NCBI GenBank assembly: GCA_025457615.1
Contig: JALOTZ010000021.1
Span: 1-52,278 of the forward strand
Origin: Verrucomicrobiota bacterium
Lineage (GTDB): Bacteria; Verrucomicrobiota; Verrucomicrobiia; Limisphaerales; DSYF01
Reading direction: 5' to 3'
Length of the DNA: 52,278 bases
Position numbers and translations under genes: made by a program. Positions 16,949 through 24,963 of the stretch are shown here, piece by piece. How positions within the stretch are numbered: the stretch's first letter is position 1; the number at the start of each line of letters is the position of its first letter. The notes under the pieces are model-generated. The model saw nothing but the letters and a program-made list of their open reading frames with translations, was not told where the DNA came from and did not search any database.

Positions 16949-18322
16949 TCAGCGCACTTTCAACGGCACACCCCGCTGCCGGTATTGGACCAAGCCCGAC
17001 CCGAAACGCTGCGATTCCACCACGGTCAGTGAAAGCAGATCTCCGGGGCGTGTGGACGAAACCACGTTCGCCACCGTCAGCAGGTCCCGGGCTTCCCGGT
17101 CCCCCAACGCCGCCACCAGCGCGCCGGGCCGCAGCCCCGCCTGGTCCGCCGGCCCTCCACGCTCGACCGCCGTGACGTAGAGACCGGCCCGTCCGGGAAT
17201 CTGAGGCTGGGCGGCGTTGCCTCCAACCAGAAACATGATCGACAAACCCAGCTTCTTGGAAATCAATTCATCAAACGGAACCAGGGTCACCTTCAACCCC
17301 TGAACCCCTTCCGCCGAACGCACCGTGAGGCGGGGCCGATGCTCAGCCTCGGCGCACAGATGTTCGTTGAACTCGATCAGGGTGCGCGGGGTCGCGCCAT
17401 TGACCTCGATGATCCGCTGTCCCTCCCGCAACCCCGCCTCAGCCGCCGGACTCCGGGCCTGGACATACGAAATCGTCAGGCCCGATTCATCCTGCCGGGC
17501 CCGGGCGCCAAACCACAATCCGTTGCTGACTTCCGGCGTGAAGAACTGGGAGAGGGCCTCGGCCACCTTCCGGACCGGAATGGCAAACCCGATCCCCTGC
17601 CCTTCCCGATACACCGCCACGTTCAACCCGATCAATTCGCCTTCCAGGTTGATCAAAGGCCCACCGCTGTTGCCGGGATTGATCGCCGCATCCGTCTGCA
17701 GCCAGTCCTGGTAATCCAGGGGAACATCATCCACCGTCGGCCGGCGGTTCTTGGAACTCAGGATGCCCCGGGTCACCGAGCCCCCGAGTCCGAACGGATT
17801 GCCCAGCGCCAGCACCGTTTCTCCCAACCACAGGTCCTCGTCACGGGCAAACCGCACCGCCTGGAGCTTCTTGCCGGGAGGCAAACGCAGCTTGAGCAGC
17901 GCAACGTCACTCAACTCCGTCGCCACCATCGGGTCCGCCTCATAGACCTCCCCGTTCCACAACTTGACCTCCACGCGGCTGGCCCGGCGCACCACATGCA
18001 GGTTCGTCAACACCCAGCCGTCCTCGTCAATGATGACGCCCGACCCGATGCTGTTCAGCTTTTCGCGCGGAAGCGAGTTGCCCCAGCCGTAGTAATCCCG
18101 CAGCAACCGATCATAGAAATCCGAATACTGCACGACGCTGGCCGTCGCCACGTTGACCACGCAGGGCATCACGGCTTCCACCGCCGCCACCGTGGCGTCC
18201 CGGCGCAAGTCGGACGCGTCTCGATCCAGCACCGCGGCTGGCCCGGCGGGGCCGGCCACCATGACCAACGCGGCCAGCACCGGGGCCCGAAGAATCGCTT
18301 GCTTGCTCATGCTCAGTCTCAC
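16949..18322 (-). CDS. DegP/DegQ-like periplasmic serine protease with PDZ domains
   Basis: 457 aa. Signal peptide about 1-30 (ILRAPVLAALVMVAGPAGPA). The trypsin-like domain has the complete triad: His109 in VLTNLHVV, Asp139 in ELSDVALLKL and Ser219 in NPGNSGGPL. Two PDZ-like regions follow (about 270-345, with EAGLREGQRIIEVNGA, and 370-450, with GPADQAGLRPGALVAALG). HtrA-family enzymes degrade or refold damaged envelope proteins. The product lies 55 bases upstream of the ABC block on the same strand, and diverges from the DUF2851 gene with 106 bases between starts. An in-frame ATG at 18310 (MSKQAIL) is an alternative start that shortens the signal by four residues. Confidence 0.93.
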   Translation of the reverse strand: MRLSMSKQAILRAPVLAALVMVAGPAGPAAVLDRDASDLRRDATVAAVEAVMPCVVNVATASVVQYSDFYDRLLRDYYGWGNSLPREKLNSIGSGVIIDEDGWVLTNLHVVRRASRVEVKLWNGEVYEADPMVATELSDVALLKLRLPPGKKLQAVRFARDEDLWLGETVLALGNPFGLGGSVTRGILSSKNRRPTVDDVPLDYQDWLQTDAAINPGNSGGPLINLEGELIGLNVAVYREGQGIGFAIPVRKVAEALSQFFTPEVSNGLWFGARARQDESGLTISYVQARSPAAEAGLREGQRIIEVNGATPRTLIEFNEHLCAEAEHRPRLTVRSAEGVQGLKVTLVPFDELISKKLGLSIMFLVGGNAAQPQIPGRAGLYVTAVERGGPADQAGLRPGALVAALGDREARDLLTVANVVSSTRPGDLLSLTVVESQRFGSGLVQYRQRGVPLKVR

Positions 18323-18428
18323 CTTTCAACACCCGCGCAACGCCGGAGTTTCAGCGACGATGCAAAAACTGCGGCCTGTCGCCAAGCCGTCTTGACTTTG
18401 GAGACGCGACCACGCAAATGCAACAGGC

Positions 18429-19865
18429 ATGTGGTCGCCTCTCCCCAACGCTTATGCCCGGCTGCGCTCGCACCCTGGCCAGCCCGGCACACTTCATGAG
18501 GGACGGGACGCTCCGTCCGAGCACCTGCTCCAAATCATCTGGCAACAACAGCGGCTGCACCGCGATAGATTAAAGACGACCACCGGCCAGCCGGTGTTCA
18601 TTCTGCATCCGGGCTTTCTCAGCCGCGAAGGCGGGCCGGACTTCCGAAACGCGGTGATCCAGATCGGGGACAACGCCACCTGCACAGGCGACATCGAGGT
18701 GGATCCCCGGCCGACGGACTGGCTCCAGCACAAACACCAGGTCAATCCCGCCTTTCAAAACGTGGTGCTGCATGTGGTCTGGCAAACCCCCAACTCGCGG
18801 AACCCCTCACGCCTGCCCCTGCTCGAACTGGCGCCCTTCCTGGATGCCCCGGTGAACGAGTTGACCGCGCTGCTGCACCCGGAAGCCGCCTCACCCCCGG
18901 CACCGTTCGTGACCGGCAAATGCGCCGCCCCCTTGGAGCACATCGGTCCTCACCCGCTCGAAGACCTGCTCCAGCAGGCCGCCCTGTTCCGACTGCGCGC
19001 CCGGGCCGAGCAGTTTCGGGCCCGCGCCCGCGCGGCGGGCTGGACCCAGGCGCTGTGGGAAGGCGCCTTTCGCGCCCTGGGTTACAAGCACAACCCGTGG
19101 CCCATGCTGCGCCTGGCGGAATTGCGCCCCCGCTGGCATCACCCTCCGGCCTCCCACACCGAGCTGCTCGCCCGACTGCTGGGCGTGGCTGGATTGCTTC
19201 CCACCGACCTGCCGGGCACCCGCGCCGGACGCTCACCCTACCTGCGACAGCTTTGGGATTGCTGGTGGCGCGACCGGGATGCGTTCGCCGATTGCCTGCT
19301 TCCCGCCAAAGCCTGGCGGCTCGCTGGAACCCGTCCCAGCAACCATCCCCAACGCCGACTGGCCCTGGCCGCCCATTGGCTCACCCAGGGCGAGCTGGCC
19401 GGCCAACTCCGGACCTGGTGCGACACCGACCATGCCGACACGCAACTGCCCGAGTCTTTGCGGACCATGCTCAAGCCGGGGGCGGACGCGTTCTGGTCGA
19501 GGCATTACACCCTGCGCTCCAAAGCCACTCCGAAACCGGTACCCCTCTTGGGCATGGATCGCACCACAGATCTGGCGGCCAACGTGGTGCTGCCCTGGCT
19601 CTGGGCCCAGGCCAGCCAGGGTCGGCGAATCCCGGTCTGCCAGGAAGTGGAACGTCGCTATCTGGCTTGGCCGGCAGGAGCGGATAACGCCGTGTTGAAA
19701 CTCGCCCGGCAACGGCTGCTGGGCAACCGCCGGGTGCCGCTGCCCCACCGACTGTGGGTGCAGCAGGGACTGCAACAGGTCAAAGTGGATTACTGCTATC
19801 GCGCCAACAGCCTGTGCGATCGCTGTCCGTTTCCTCAAGTGGCCCGCCAGTTCGCGGAGTGCTGA
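18429..19865 (+). CDS. DUF2851 family protein
   Basis: 478 aa. Clear DUF2851 features: LLQIIWQQQRL near the N-terminus, then LHPGFLSREGGPDFRNAVI and the TGDIEVDPRPTDWLQHKH segment (about 55-105), NVVLHVVWQT, and a C-terminal CYRANSLCDRCPFP cluster with three cysteines that could bind a metal. Family function is unknown; the central GDIEVH-type motif has been likened to nuclease or hydrolase cores but this is not proven. The gene stands alone on the plus strand, between a divergent protease and the convergent infC. The ATG at 18429 is used; no good ribosome site is visible. Confidence 0.85.
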   Translation: MWSPLPNAYARLRSHPGQPGTLHEGRDAPSEHLLQIIWQQQRLHRDRLKTTTGQPVFILHPGFLSREGGPDFRNAVIQIGDNATCTGDIEVDPRPTDWLQHKHQVNPAFQNVVLHVVWQTPNSRNPSRLPLLELAPFLDAPVNELTALLHPEAASPPAPFVTGKCAAPLEHIGPHPLEDLLQQAALFRLRARAEQFRARARAAGWTQALWEGAFRALGYKHNPWPMLRLAELRPRWHHPPASHTELLARLLGVAGLLPTDLPGTRAGRSPYLRQLWDCWWRDRDAFADCLLPAKAWRLAGTRPSNHPQRRLALAAHWLTQGELAGQLRTWCDTDHADTQLPESLRTMLKPGADAFWSRHYTLRSKATPKPVPLLGMDRTTDLAANVVLPWLWAQASQGRRIPVCQEVERRYLAWPAGADNAVLKLARQRLLGNRRVPLPHRLWVQQGLQQVKVDYCYRANSLCDRCPFPQVARQFAEC

Positions 19866-19869
19866 CCGG

Positions 19870-19881
19870 CCCGGATCCGGG
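19870..19881. terminator. Palindrome at convergent DUF2851/infC ends
   Basis: CCCGGATCCGGG is a perfect 12-bp palindrome in the 17-base gap between the two converging stop codons, extended by TGACC on the left and GGTCA on the right with a small asymmetry. It could act as a bidirectional terminator; there is no T-run. Confidence 0.3.
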
Positions 19882-19882
19882 G

Positions 19883-20596
19883 TCAGGACCGGTTGGCCCC
19901 AAGTTCCGAGAACGGGCTGTTGGTGAACCCGGAAGCGGACGCCGGGGCGGCAGGGGATGTCGCGACCGGCGGAGCGGAAGGCTTGGGTTTGGAGGCCGGG
20001 GCGGCCCCCTCGCCGGACGACGACGCATCCGGGTGCCGGGCGCGCTTGTTCTTCGGAAGGGGACTGACCATCAGCACGATGGTCTTGCCATTGAGCTTCG
20101 GCTCGAAATCCGGGTGCCCATAAGCCGCCACCTTCTCCACAAAACTCCGCACGACCTGAAAACCAATGTCCGTGTGCGCCAGCTCGCGTCCGCGAAACCG
20201 TAGCGCCACCTTGACCTTCATGTCCTCGCACAGGAAATCAATGGCGTGTCCCACCTTCACCCCCAGATCGTGAGGATCAATGGCCGGCCGCAACTGGATC
20301 TCCTTGACCATGCTGGCGTGCTGATGCTTGCGGGATTCCTTCTCCTTCTTGGACTGCTCGTAACGGTATTTCCCGTAGTCCACCAGCCGGCACACCGGCG
20401 GCTCGGCATTCGGCGCAATCTCCACCAAGTCCACCCCCCGCCCCCGGGCGAGCGTCAGGGCATCGCCAATGGACAAGATTCCCATCTGGGCGCCCTCGGA
20501 ATCCACAACGCGGACTTCACGCGCGCGGATCTTGCCGTTGACCCGGACATACGGGGTGGAGGGACGATTGGACCCTGGACGAAACGGCTGACTCAA
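19883..20596 (-). CDS. infC: Translation initiation factor IF-3
   Basis: 237 aa. Binds the 30S subunit and checks start codon and initiator tRNA. N-domain residues 15-85 (VNGKIRAREVRVVDSEGAQ, ALTLARGRGVDLVEIAPNAE), lysine-rich linker, C-domain 92-180 (KEIQLRPAIDPHDLGVKV, VKVALRFRGREL). The last 55 residues are an Ala/Pro/Ser-rich tail absent from most IF-3 proteins. The only initiation codon that fits is TTG at 20596: an in-frame TAA lies eight codons upstream and no ATG or GTG occurs before the conserved domain. IF-3 genes are known for rare start codons tied to autoregulation. The usual rpmI and rplT neighbours do not follow; a DUF2851 gene converges instead. Confidence 0.96.
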   Translation of the reverse strand: MSQPFRPGSNRPSTPYVRVNGKIRAREVRVVDSEGAQMGILSIGDALTLARGRGVDLVEIAPNAEPPVCRLVDYGKYRYEQSKKEKESRKHQHASMVKEIQLRPAIDPHDLGVKVGHAIDFLCEDMKVKVALRFRGRELAHTDIGFQVVRSFVEKVAAYGHPDFEPKLNGKTIVLMVSPLPKNKRARHPDASSSGEGAAPASKPKPSAPPVATSPAAPASASGFTNSPFSELGANRS

Positions 20597-20625
20597 GCAG
20601 CCCCCATCGGTTGAAGCTTAATCAT
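20593..20625 (-). CDS. Ten-codon leader ORF overlapping the infC start
   Basis: ATG at 20625 opens MIKLQPMGAA followed by TGA at 20595-20593. The stop overlaps the infC TTG start as TTGA, so ribosomes ending here could restart on infC. A purine-rich GGGGGC stretch inside the leader would also serve as the ribosome site for infC. Coding status is unproven. Confidence 0.35.
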   Translation of the reverse strand: MIKLQPMGAA

Positions 20626-20729
20626 CGGCAAGACGGTCACACTAATGGTCACAACGGACAATTTGCACCCTCTGCTCTTATGAAAACCGGCCATCCGTCG
20701 CAAGCAAAAAGTGGGGTCCCCGTTCGACC

Positions 20730-21800
20730 TTACTTGGCTTCCTCCGCCACGGGCTCGCCCGGACGCGCCGCCAGCACCGCGTCGGTGATCCGCCCGGTCA
20801 GCTCGGCGCTGTCCCCCAAAGCCCGGATGGCGGCCTCGCGTCCCTGACCGATCAGCTCGCCCTTGAACTGGAGCCAGGCCCCCTTCTTCTCGATCACCCC
20901 CGCCTTGAGCCCCGCATCCAACAGGCTGCCCAGCTTGTTGATGCCCTGGTCGAACATGATGTCGAACTCTGCCTCGGCGAACGGCGGCGCGACCTTGTTC
21001 TTCACCACCTTCACCTTCACATGGTTGCCAATCGCGTTGCCGGCGGCATCCTTGATGGCGTCCTTGCGCCGGATGTCCATGCGCACGCTGGCGTAGAACT
21101 TCAACGCCTTGCCGCCAGGGGTGGTTTCCGGATTGCCAAACATCACCCCCACCTTCTCCCGGATCTGGTTCGTAAAAATGCAGGTGGTCTTGGCCTTGGC
21201 CAGAAGGGCCGTGAGCTTGCGCAAGGCCTGGCTCATCAGCCGGGCCTGCATTCCCATCGTGGCCATCCCCATCTCCCCCTCCAACTCGGCCTTCGGCACC
21301 AGCGCCGCCACTGAATCCACCACAATCACGTCCAGCGCGTTGGACCGCGCCAGCGTCTCGCAAATCGTCAACGCCTCCTCCCCGCTGTCCGGTTGCGAGA
21401 CCAGCAGGTCATCCAGATCCACCCCCAGTTTCTTGGCGTAACCGGGATCCAGCGCATGCTCGACGTCAATAAACGCCGCCAACCCGCCCGCCTTCTGGGC
21501 GTTGGCCACGATGTGCAACATCAAGGTGGTCTTGCCGGAGGATTCCGGCCCGTAAATCTCGACCACCCGGCCCCGCGGCACGCCGCCCACTCCCAGGGCG
21601 ATGTCCAAGCCGATCGCCCCGGTGGGGATGACATCGATCTTTCGAAGCGCATGCGCATCCCCCAAGCGCATGATCGCGCCTTCCCCATACGACTTGGTGA
21701 TCGAAGAAATGGCCGCGTCCAAATCGCGCCGACGCGCCTGATCCTCCCTGTTCTCGTTCCCCTTGCTTGCGGTGGCCTTCTCGGCTGCTTTTGGTGGCAT
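20730..21800 (-). CDS. recA: Recombinase RecA
   Basis: 356 aa, the usual length. Polymerises on single-stranded DNA for homologous recombination and triggers the SOS response. Walker A GPESSGKT at 84-91, Walker B region [20 protein letters not shown]1/L2 loops with [14 protein letters not shown] and [20 protein letters not shown], and the acidic C-terminal end [10 protein letters not shown]. The N-terminus has the basic helix [20 protein letters not shown]. The ATG at 21800 has AGGA six bases upstream. It is transcribed towards infC with 133 bases between them and has its own promoter. Confidence 0.99.
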   Translation of the reverse strand: MPPKAAEKATASKGNENREDQARRRDLDAAISSITKSYGEGAIMRLGDAHALRKIDVIPTGAIGLDIALGVGGVPRGRVVEIYGPESSGKTTLMLHIVANAQKAGGLAAFIDVEHALDPGYAKKLGVDLDDLLVSQPDSGEEALTICETLARSNALDVIVVDSVAALVPKAELEGEMGMATMGMQARLMSQALRKLTALLAKAKTTCIFTNQIREKVGVMFGNPETTPGGKALKFYASVRMDIRRKDAIKDAAGNAIGNHVKVKVVKNKVAPPFAEAEFDIMFDQGINKLGSLLDAGLKAGVIEKKGAWLQFKGELIGQGREAAIRALGDSAELTGRITDAVLAARPGEPVAEEAK

Positions 21801-21841
21801 ATGTCGTCCTGTTGGTTCCCTGAATTCCTCGTGGAGGCGCC

Positions 21842-21870
21842 ATCCTAGGCAAGGGGCTTGGAGGAGTCAA
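21842..21870 (-). promoter_or_regulatory. recA promoter (sigma-70 type)
   Basis: On the minus strand TTGACT (21870-21865) and TAGGAT (21847-21842) are separated by exactly 17 bases, about 42 bases upstream of the recA start codon. Both hexamers match the vegetative consensus well. Confidence 0.7.
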
Positions 21871-21894
21871 ATGCGGCGAACGACGATTCCGCAT
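21871..21894. promoter_or_regulatory. Inverted repeat abutting the recA -35 box (candidate operator)
   Basis: ATGCGG (21871-21876) and CCGCAT (21889-21894) flank a 12-base centre that itself contains GAA...TTC. The repeat touches the -35 hexamer. It does not match the LexA boxes I know from Proteobacteria or Firmicutes; a lineage-specific SOS operator is possible. Confidence 0.35.
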
Positions 21895-21944
21895 GCTCGA
21901 TGCGGGGTACTCGATGCTTGTCGGACTTCGAACTTTCCCTGCCT

Positions 21945-22076
21945 GTCCCCAGTTCTGGGGACTGGTGACTTGGGAAGAATCGATTAGCTTGTCCACGTTG
22001 TTGGCTGTGCAACCAACAAAGATTTTGCCAGTTCTCATTGTTTAAGGCCGGGCTCGGTGCCCGGCCTTGTGCTTTT
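21945..22076 (+). ncRNA. Candidate structured small RNA between recA and tRNA-Ser
   Basis: Three consecutive perfect hairpins lie on the same strand: GTCCCCAG-TT-CTGGGGAC (21945-21962), TTGTTGG-8 nt-CCAACAA (21998-22019) and the terminator stem at 22044-22068, which is followed by a T-run. No ORF explains this 130-base stretch, and nothing upstream on the plus strand would need such a strong terminator. The 5' end and any promoter are not identified. It does not match SRP RNA, tmRNA or RNase P RNA as far as I can recognise. Confidence 0.35.
22044..22076 (+). terminator. Strong intrinsic terminator
   Basis: AAGGCCGGGC (22044-22053), loop TCGGT, GCCCGGCCTT (22059-22068): a perfect ten-base-pair GC-rich stem followed by GTGCTTTTC. 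The T-run is on the plus side, so plus-strand transcription is ended here, before the tRNA. Confidence 0.75.
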
Positions 22077-22287
22077 CACCACATCATCCCGATCCCGATA
22101 GCGCCCCGCGACAGTGCACAGTCAGGACTCCATACCTCGGGCCGGCGCGTTTCCAAGCAACCGAGCAGTGGCGATGTGAAGCCGTGTGCCCAAAACTCCT
22201 TCCAGGAAATCCACTTGCCGTTCAGCGTTCCGGAGGCAGAATACGAAACGAAAGCGCCCGGGCGATCCACTCCCCGGAGCGACGGCG

Positions 22288-22377
22288 GGAAGGGTGGCTG
22301 AGTGGTTAAAGGCACCTGACTCGAAATCAGGCGTAGGGGTAACCCTACCGGGGGTTCGAATCCCTCCCCTTCCGCCA
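22288..22377 (+). tRNA. tRNA-Ser (anticodon CGA)
   Basis: 90-base tRNA with a long variable arm as expected for serine. Acceptor arms GGAAGGG (22288-22294) and CCCTTCC (22367-22373) pair completely, G discriminator at 22374 and an encoded CCA at 22375-22377. The anticodon stem is CCTGA/TCAGG (22315-22319, 22327-22331) with anticodon CGA at 22322-22324, reading UCG. The T loop GGTTCGAATC is canonical. The neighbourhood downstream holds fragments of a mobile-type gene, as often seen at tRNA-Ser integration targets. Confidence 0.97.
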
Positions 22378-22599
22378 AAATTCATTTCGTCCAATAGAAT
22401 CAGGCATTCTGGCGCGTTCAGCCGCAATCCTCACCGCCCAGTAAGAATGAAAGCAAGAATAGAAACGCGGATAACGGACCGCGCTCGATCCCGTTTGCCG
22501 CGATCTTCCCGCCGCGCAAGCGGTCCCGCGCACCTGGTCGGATTCTTTTCGTGCGGGTAGGCAGCGCGCTCCGCTCCGGTGGGTCCACAGCACAGGGCC

Positions 22600-22797
22600 C
22601 TGGCGGCTTTCACGGGCTCCTTCACCCGCGCCAGCACCCCCACTCCTTCTCCGTGCCCCAAGGCACCGGCTGTCTCGTAACTGATCTTGCCCGTCCGGAC
22701 AATCGGATCGAACTTGCGCCCCAGCCCGTGCCAGGGAACTTGGCCGACAAACCATCAGTGCCGGCTTGCCGTCAATCATCGCAATGTCATGTGGCAT
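22600..22797 (-). pseudogene. DUF932 (phage/plasmid-like) N-terminal fragment, frameshifted
   Basis: The ATG at 22797, preceded by AAGGAGAGG, starts MPHDIAMIDGKPALM, the usual opening of DUF932 proteins. The sequence then continues one frame over as FVGQVPWHGLGRKFDPIVRT, then KISYETAGALGHGEGV and VLARVKEPVKAA, again characteristic of the family. A single-base slip after residue 15 therefore breaks the frame, and similarity ends near 22600, far short of the roughly 300 residues expected. DUF932 genes are carried by phages, plasmids and integrated elements. The bases between this fragment and the tRNA (22378-22599) show nothing else I can name. Confidence 0.7.
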
Positions 22798-22810
22798 AGA
22801 ACCTCTCCTT

Positions 22811-22963
22811 TCAATCCTCCTGCCAGTCCACCGGGTTGATCAGCGTCTCGCGCCGTGTCACTTCGGCCCTCCGCATCAAGCTGAATCCCAACCCGCCCGA
22901 CATCTCGGACGTGATGGGCGACCCCGGCAAGTTGCCCGGCGCCTCGATTACCGGCGTGGACAT
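22811..22963 (-). CDS. Short hypothetical ORF upstream of the DUF932 fragment
   Basis: Fifty codons beginning MSTPVIEAPGNLPGSP and ending LINPVDWQED, with the stop 13 bases before the DUF932 start and its ribosome site, so both look like parts of one former operon. The frame extends a few codons upstream (GTG at 22975) to a stop, so it may be the C-terminal scrap of a larger lost gene. Not recognised. The remaining stretch to rhaA (22964-23055) holds nothing I can identify. Confidence 0.35.
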   Translation of the reverse strand: MSTPVIEAPGNLPGSPITSEMSGGLGFSLMRRAEVTRRETLINPVDWQED

Positions 22964-23055
22964 GCCGCGAAACACGTCGCCTGTAACGGGTCATGATGGC
23001 GAGGCGTTTCCAGCTTTACAAGCGACGACGAGCGTGACGTATTTCTCGCCATGCA

Positions 23056-24324
23056 CTAAATACGTTTGCTCAAAACACTGTTCTCGTAGCTCTTCACTTC
23101 AGTGAGCCAATGATCCCCGACGGGGACACCTTGTTGTTCGCAATAATAATCCCAGACTGCCCCGAACGGCAGCGTCTTGGCTTCTTCCTGCAACGCGAGG
23201 CGCGTGGTCAAATCGCCGCTGGCTTCCGCTGTGCGGATGAGCGGGGTTTCCAGCAAGGCGATGAGCAGGGCGCGGATCATGTTGCGCGTGCCGATGGTCC
23301 ACGCGGCAACGCGGTTGATGCTCGCATCAAAATAATCCAAGCCGATGTGCACGCGATTCGTGTAGCCGTTCACGGCAATTTCGCGGGCGATGGCGAGCAA
23401 GTCGTCATTGAGGATCACGACGTGGTCACTATCCCAGCGGACGCCACGGCTGACGTGCAGCAAAATGTGCGGCATGAATTGCAGCACGCTGGAAATCTTG
23501 TCGGCAATGCCTTCGGTCGGATGATAATGCCCGGCGTCCAGCGTCAGCAGCTTCTTCCGGCTGACAGCGTAACCCATATAGAATTCATGCGAGCCGACGA
23601 CAAAGCTTTCACTGCCGATGCCGAACAACTTGGGCTCCAGAGCATCGAGGTTAAGCTTGGGCGAAATGGCCTTCTTGAACACGGCGTCGAGCGATTCGGC
23701 CAAACGGGCACGCGGACCAACGCGGTCGGCGGGCGTGTCTTTGCAGCCGTCGGGAATCCACACGTTCGTCACGCAGGTCTTGCCGAGCGCTTTGCCCATC
23801 GCCGCACCGATTTCGCGGCTGCGGATGCAATGGTCGATCCAAAATCTGCGGATGCCTTTATCTGCGTTGGACAACGTGAAACCATCCGCTGCCTTCGGGT
23901 GTGAGAAGCAGGTGGGATTGAAATCGAGTCCGAGACCGTTCTCTTTCGCCCAAGCGATCCAGTTCGTAAAATGTTTCGGCTCGATGGCGTCGCGATCCAC
24001 TTTCTTGCCCCCGAACTCCCCGTAAAAGGCGTGCAGGTTCAGGCGATGTTTGCCGGGAATCAACGAGAGAGCCTTGTCGAGGTCGGCGCGGAGCTCATTC
24101 GGCGTGCGAGCTTTGCCGGGATAATTGCCAGTGACGGCCAGTCCGTTGCCCAATGCGCCGCCGCGCCTTTCGAAGCCGCCGACGTCGTCACCTTGCCAGC
24201 AGTGCAGCGAGACGGGAATGGTGGCGAGAGTGTTGAGGGCGTGTTCAACGTCCACGCTGAGGCTGGCGTAGCGCTCTTGGGCCAGTTCATAGGCCCATAC
24301 GATTTGGCTGGTTGATTTTGCCAT
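23056..24324 (-). CDS. rhaA: L-rhamnose isomerase
   Basis: 422 aa, essentially the length of the E. coli enzyme. Converts L-rhamnose to L-rhamnulose, the first step of rhamnose use. Very strong identity along the whole chain: [104 protein letters not shown] and [17 protein letters not shown]. Metal-binding Asp/His residues in the DAGHYHP and WDSDH segments are kept. The ATG at 24324 ([20 protein letters not shown]) matches the family N-terminus; the longer open frame before it belongs to the upstream gap. No rhaB, rhaD or rhaM is nearby, so the rest of the pathway must be elsewhere. Confidence 0.96.
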   Translation of the reverse strand: MAKSTSQIVWAYELAQERYASLSVDVEHALNTLATIPVSLHCWQGDDVGGFERRGGALGNGLAVTGNYPGKARTPNELRADLDKALSLIPGKHRLNLHAFYGEFGGKKVDRDAIEPKHFTNWIAWAKENGLGLDFNPTCFSHPKAADGFTLSNADKGIRRFWIDHCIRSREIGAAMGKALGKTCVTNVWIPDGCKDTPADRVGPRARLAESLDAVFKKAISPKLNLDALEPKLFGIGSESFVVGSHEFYMGYAVSRKKLLTLDAGHYHPTEGIADKISSVLQFMPHILLHVSRGVRWDSDHVVILNDDLLAIAREIAVNGYTNRVHIGLDYFDASINRVAAWTIGTRNMIRALLIALLETPLIRTAEASGDLTTRLALQEEAKTLPFGAVWDYYCEQQGVPVGDHWLTEVKSYENSVLSKRI

Positions 24325-24382
24325 TTCTATGACTTGGTTAATGCTGTTTCCTGTTGTGAACGGGTTCTCAACCACTGTCACT

Positions 24383-24874
24383 TCACCCCACCTTCGCGAC
24401 CTCCATCCCCAACAGTTGGCCAAGTTTTTCAAGCTTCGCCGCGATGTGGCCCACGCCCACCGCACAGTGATGCGCCGGCCCATGCGCATTCCAGTGTTCC
24501 ACAAACTTCCGCGCCCCGATACTAAAACGGTAGCGGCTGTTGGTGTTCCCGATTTCCAGAATTGGACCGGGCACGGACTGCCCCTCCACGACCAACAGCT
24601 TCAACCGGCCATCTATCGTCTGCACCACCGAAAGCAGCGTCACCGGCCCATGCTTCACGGACATTTCGACCGAGAGACCACGCCCAACCTTGCCGTGATA
24701 CACCTTCAACGGGCGCACCTTGGTCTTGCCCTGGGCAATCTTAATGTGCCCCATCACGCCCATGCGGTTGTGTTCCATCACCTGCGCCACGCGGGCGGCT
24801 TCCACCCATTCGTCCACCTCGCGCCAGCAGTCCGGATCGTTGTCAATCACGCCCGTGACTTGATGGCAGGGAAT
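24383..24874 (-). pseudogene. Arabinose-isomerase-like sugar isomerase with large deletions
   Basis: About 163 codons resembling two separate parts of an L-arabinose/L-fucose-isomerase-like protein. The first (24874 to about 24746) has IPCHQVTGVIDNDPDCWREV and a helix AARVAQVMEHNRMGVMGH, as found some 100-150 residues into the family. The second begins right after GH, with KTKVRPLKVYHGKVGRGLS, and runs to a good C-terminus ([20 protein letters not shown]...). The N-terminal third and about 200 central residues with the catalytic glutamates are missing. The central deletion keeps frame; upstream of residue I (24874) the sequence becomes unrelated. It lies 58 bases before rhaA, so it was probably a co-transcribed sugar isomerase. 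It cannot be an active isomerase. Confidence 0.7.
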
Positions 24875-24963
24875 GCGCGAACGGCGGTTGAAAAGTGCGG
24901 CGGGTGGCGCTCGAAAAGTGAGACACCTTCCGGGGCAAAGGGAACCGACATTGGAGGTCTTCG

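Noticed and set aside
21801..21900. Classical LexA boxes upstream of recA
   Set aside because: Neither CTGT-N8-ACAG nor CGAAC-N4-GTTCG nor GTTC-N7-GTTC is present; only the unusual inverted repeat remains as a candidate.
22378..22599. Functional RNA or further gene between tRNA-Ser and the DUF932 fragment
   Set aside because: Considered because of GC-rich pairing potential, but no recognised RNA motif and no coherent ORF could be supported.
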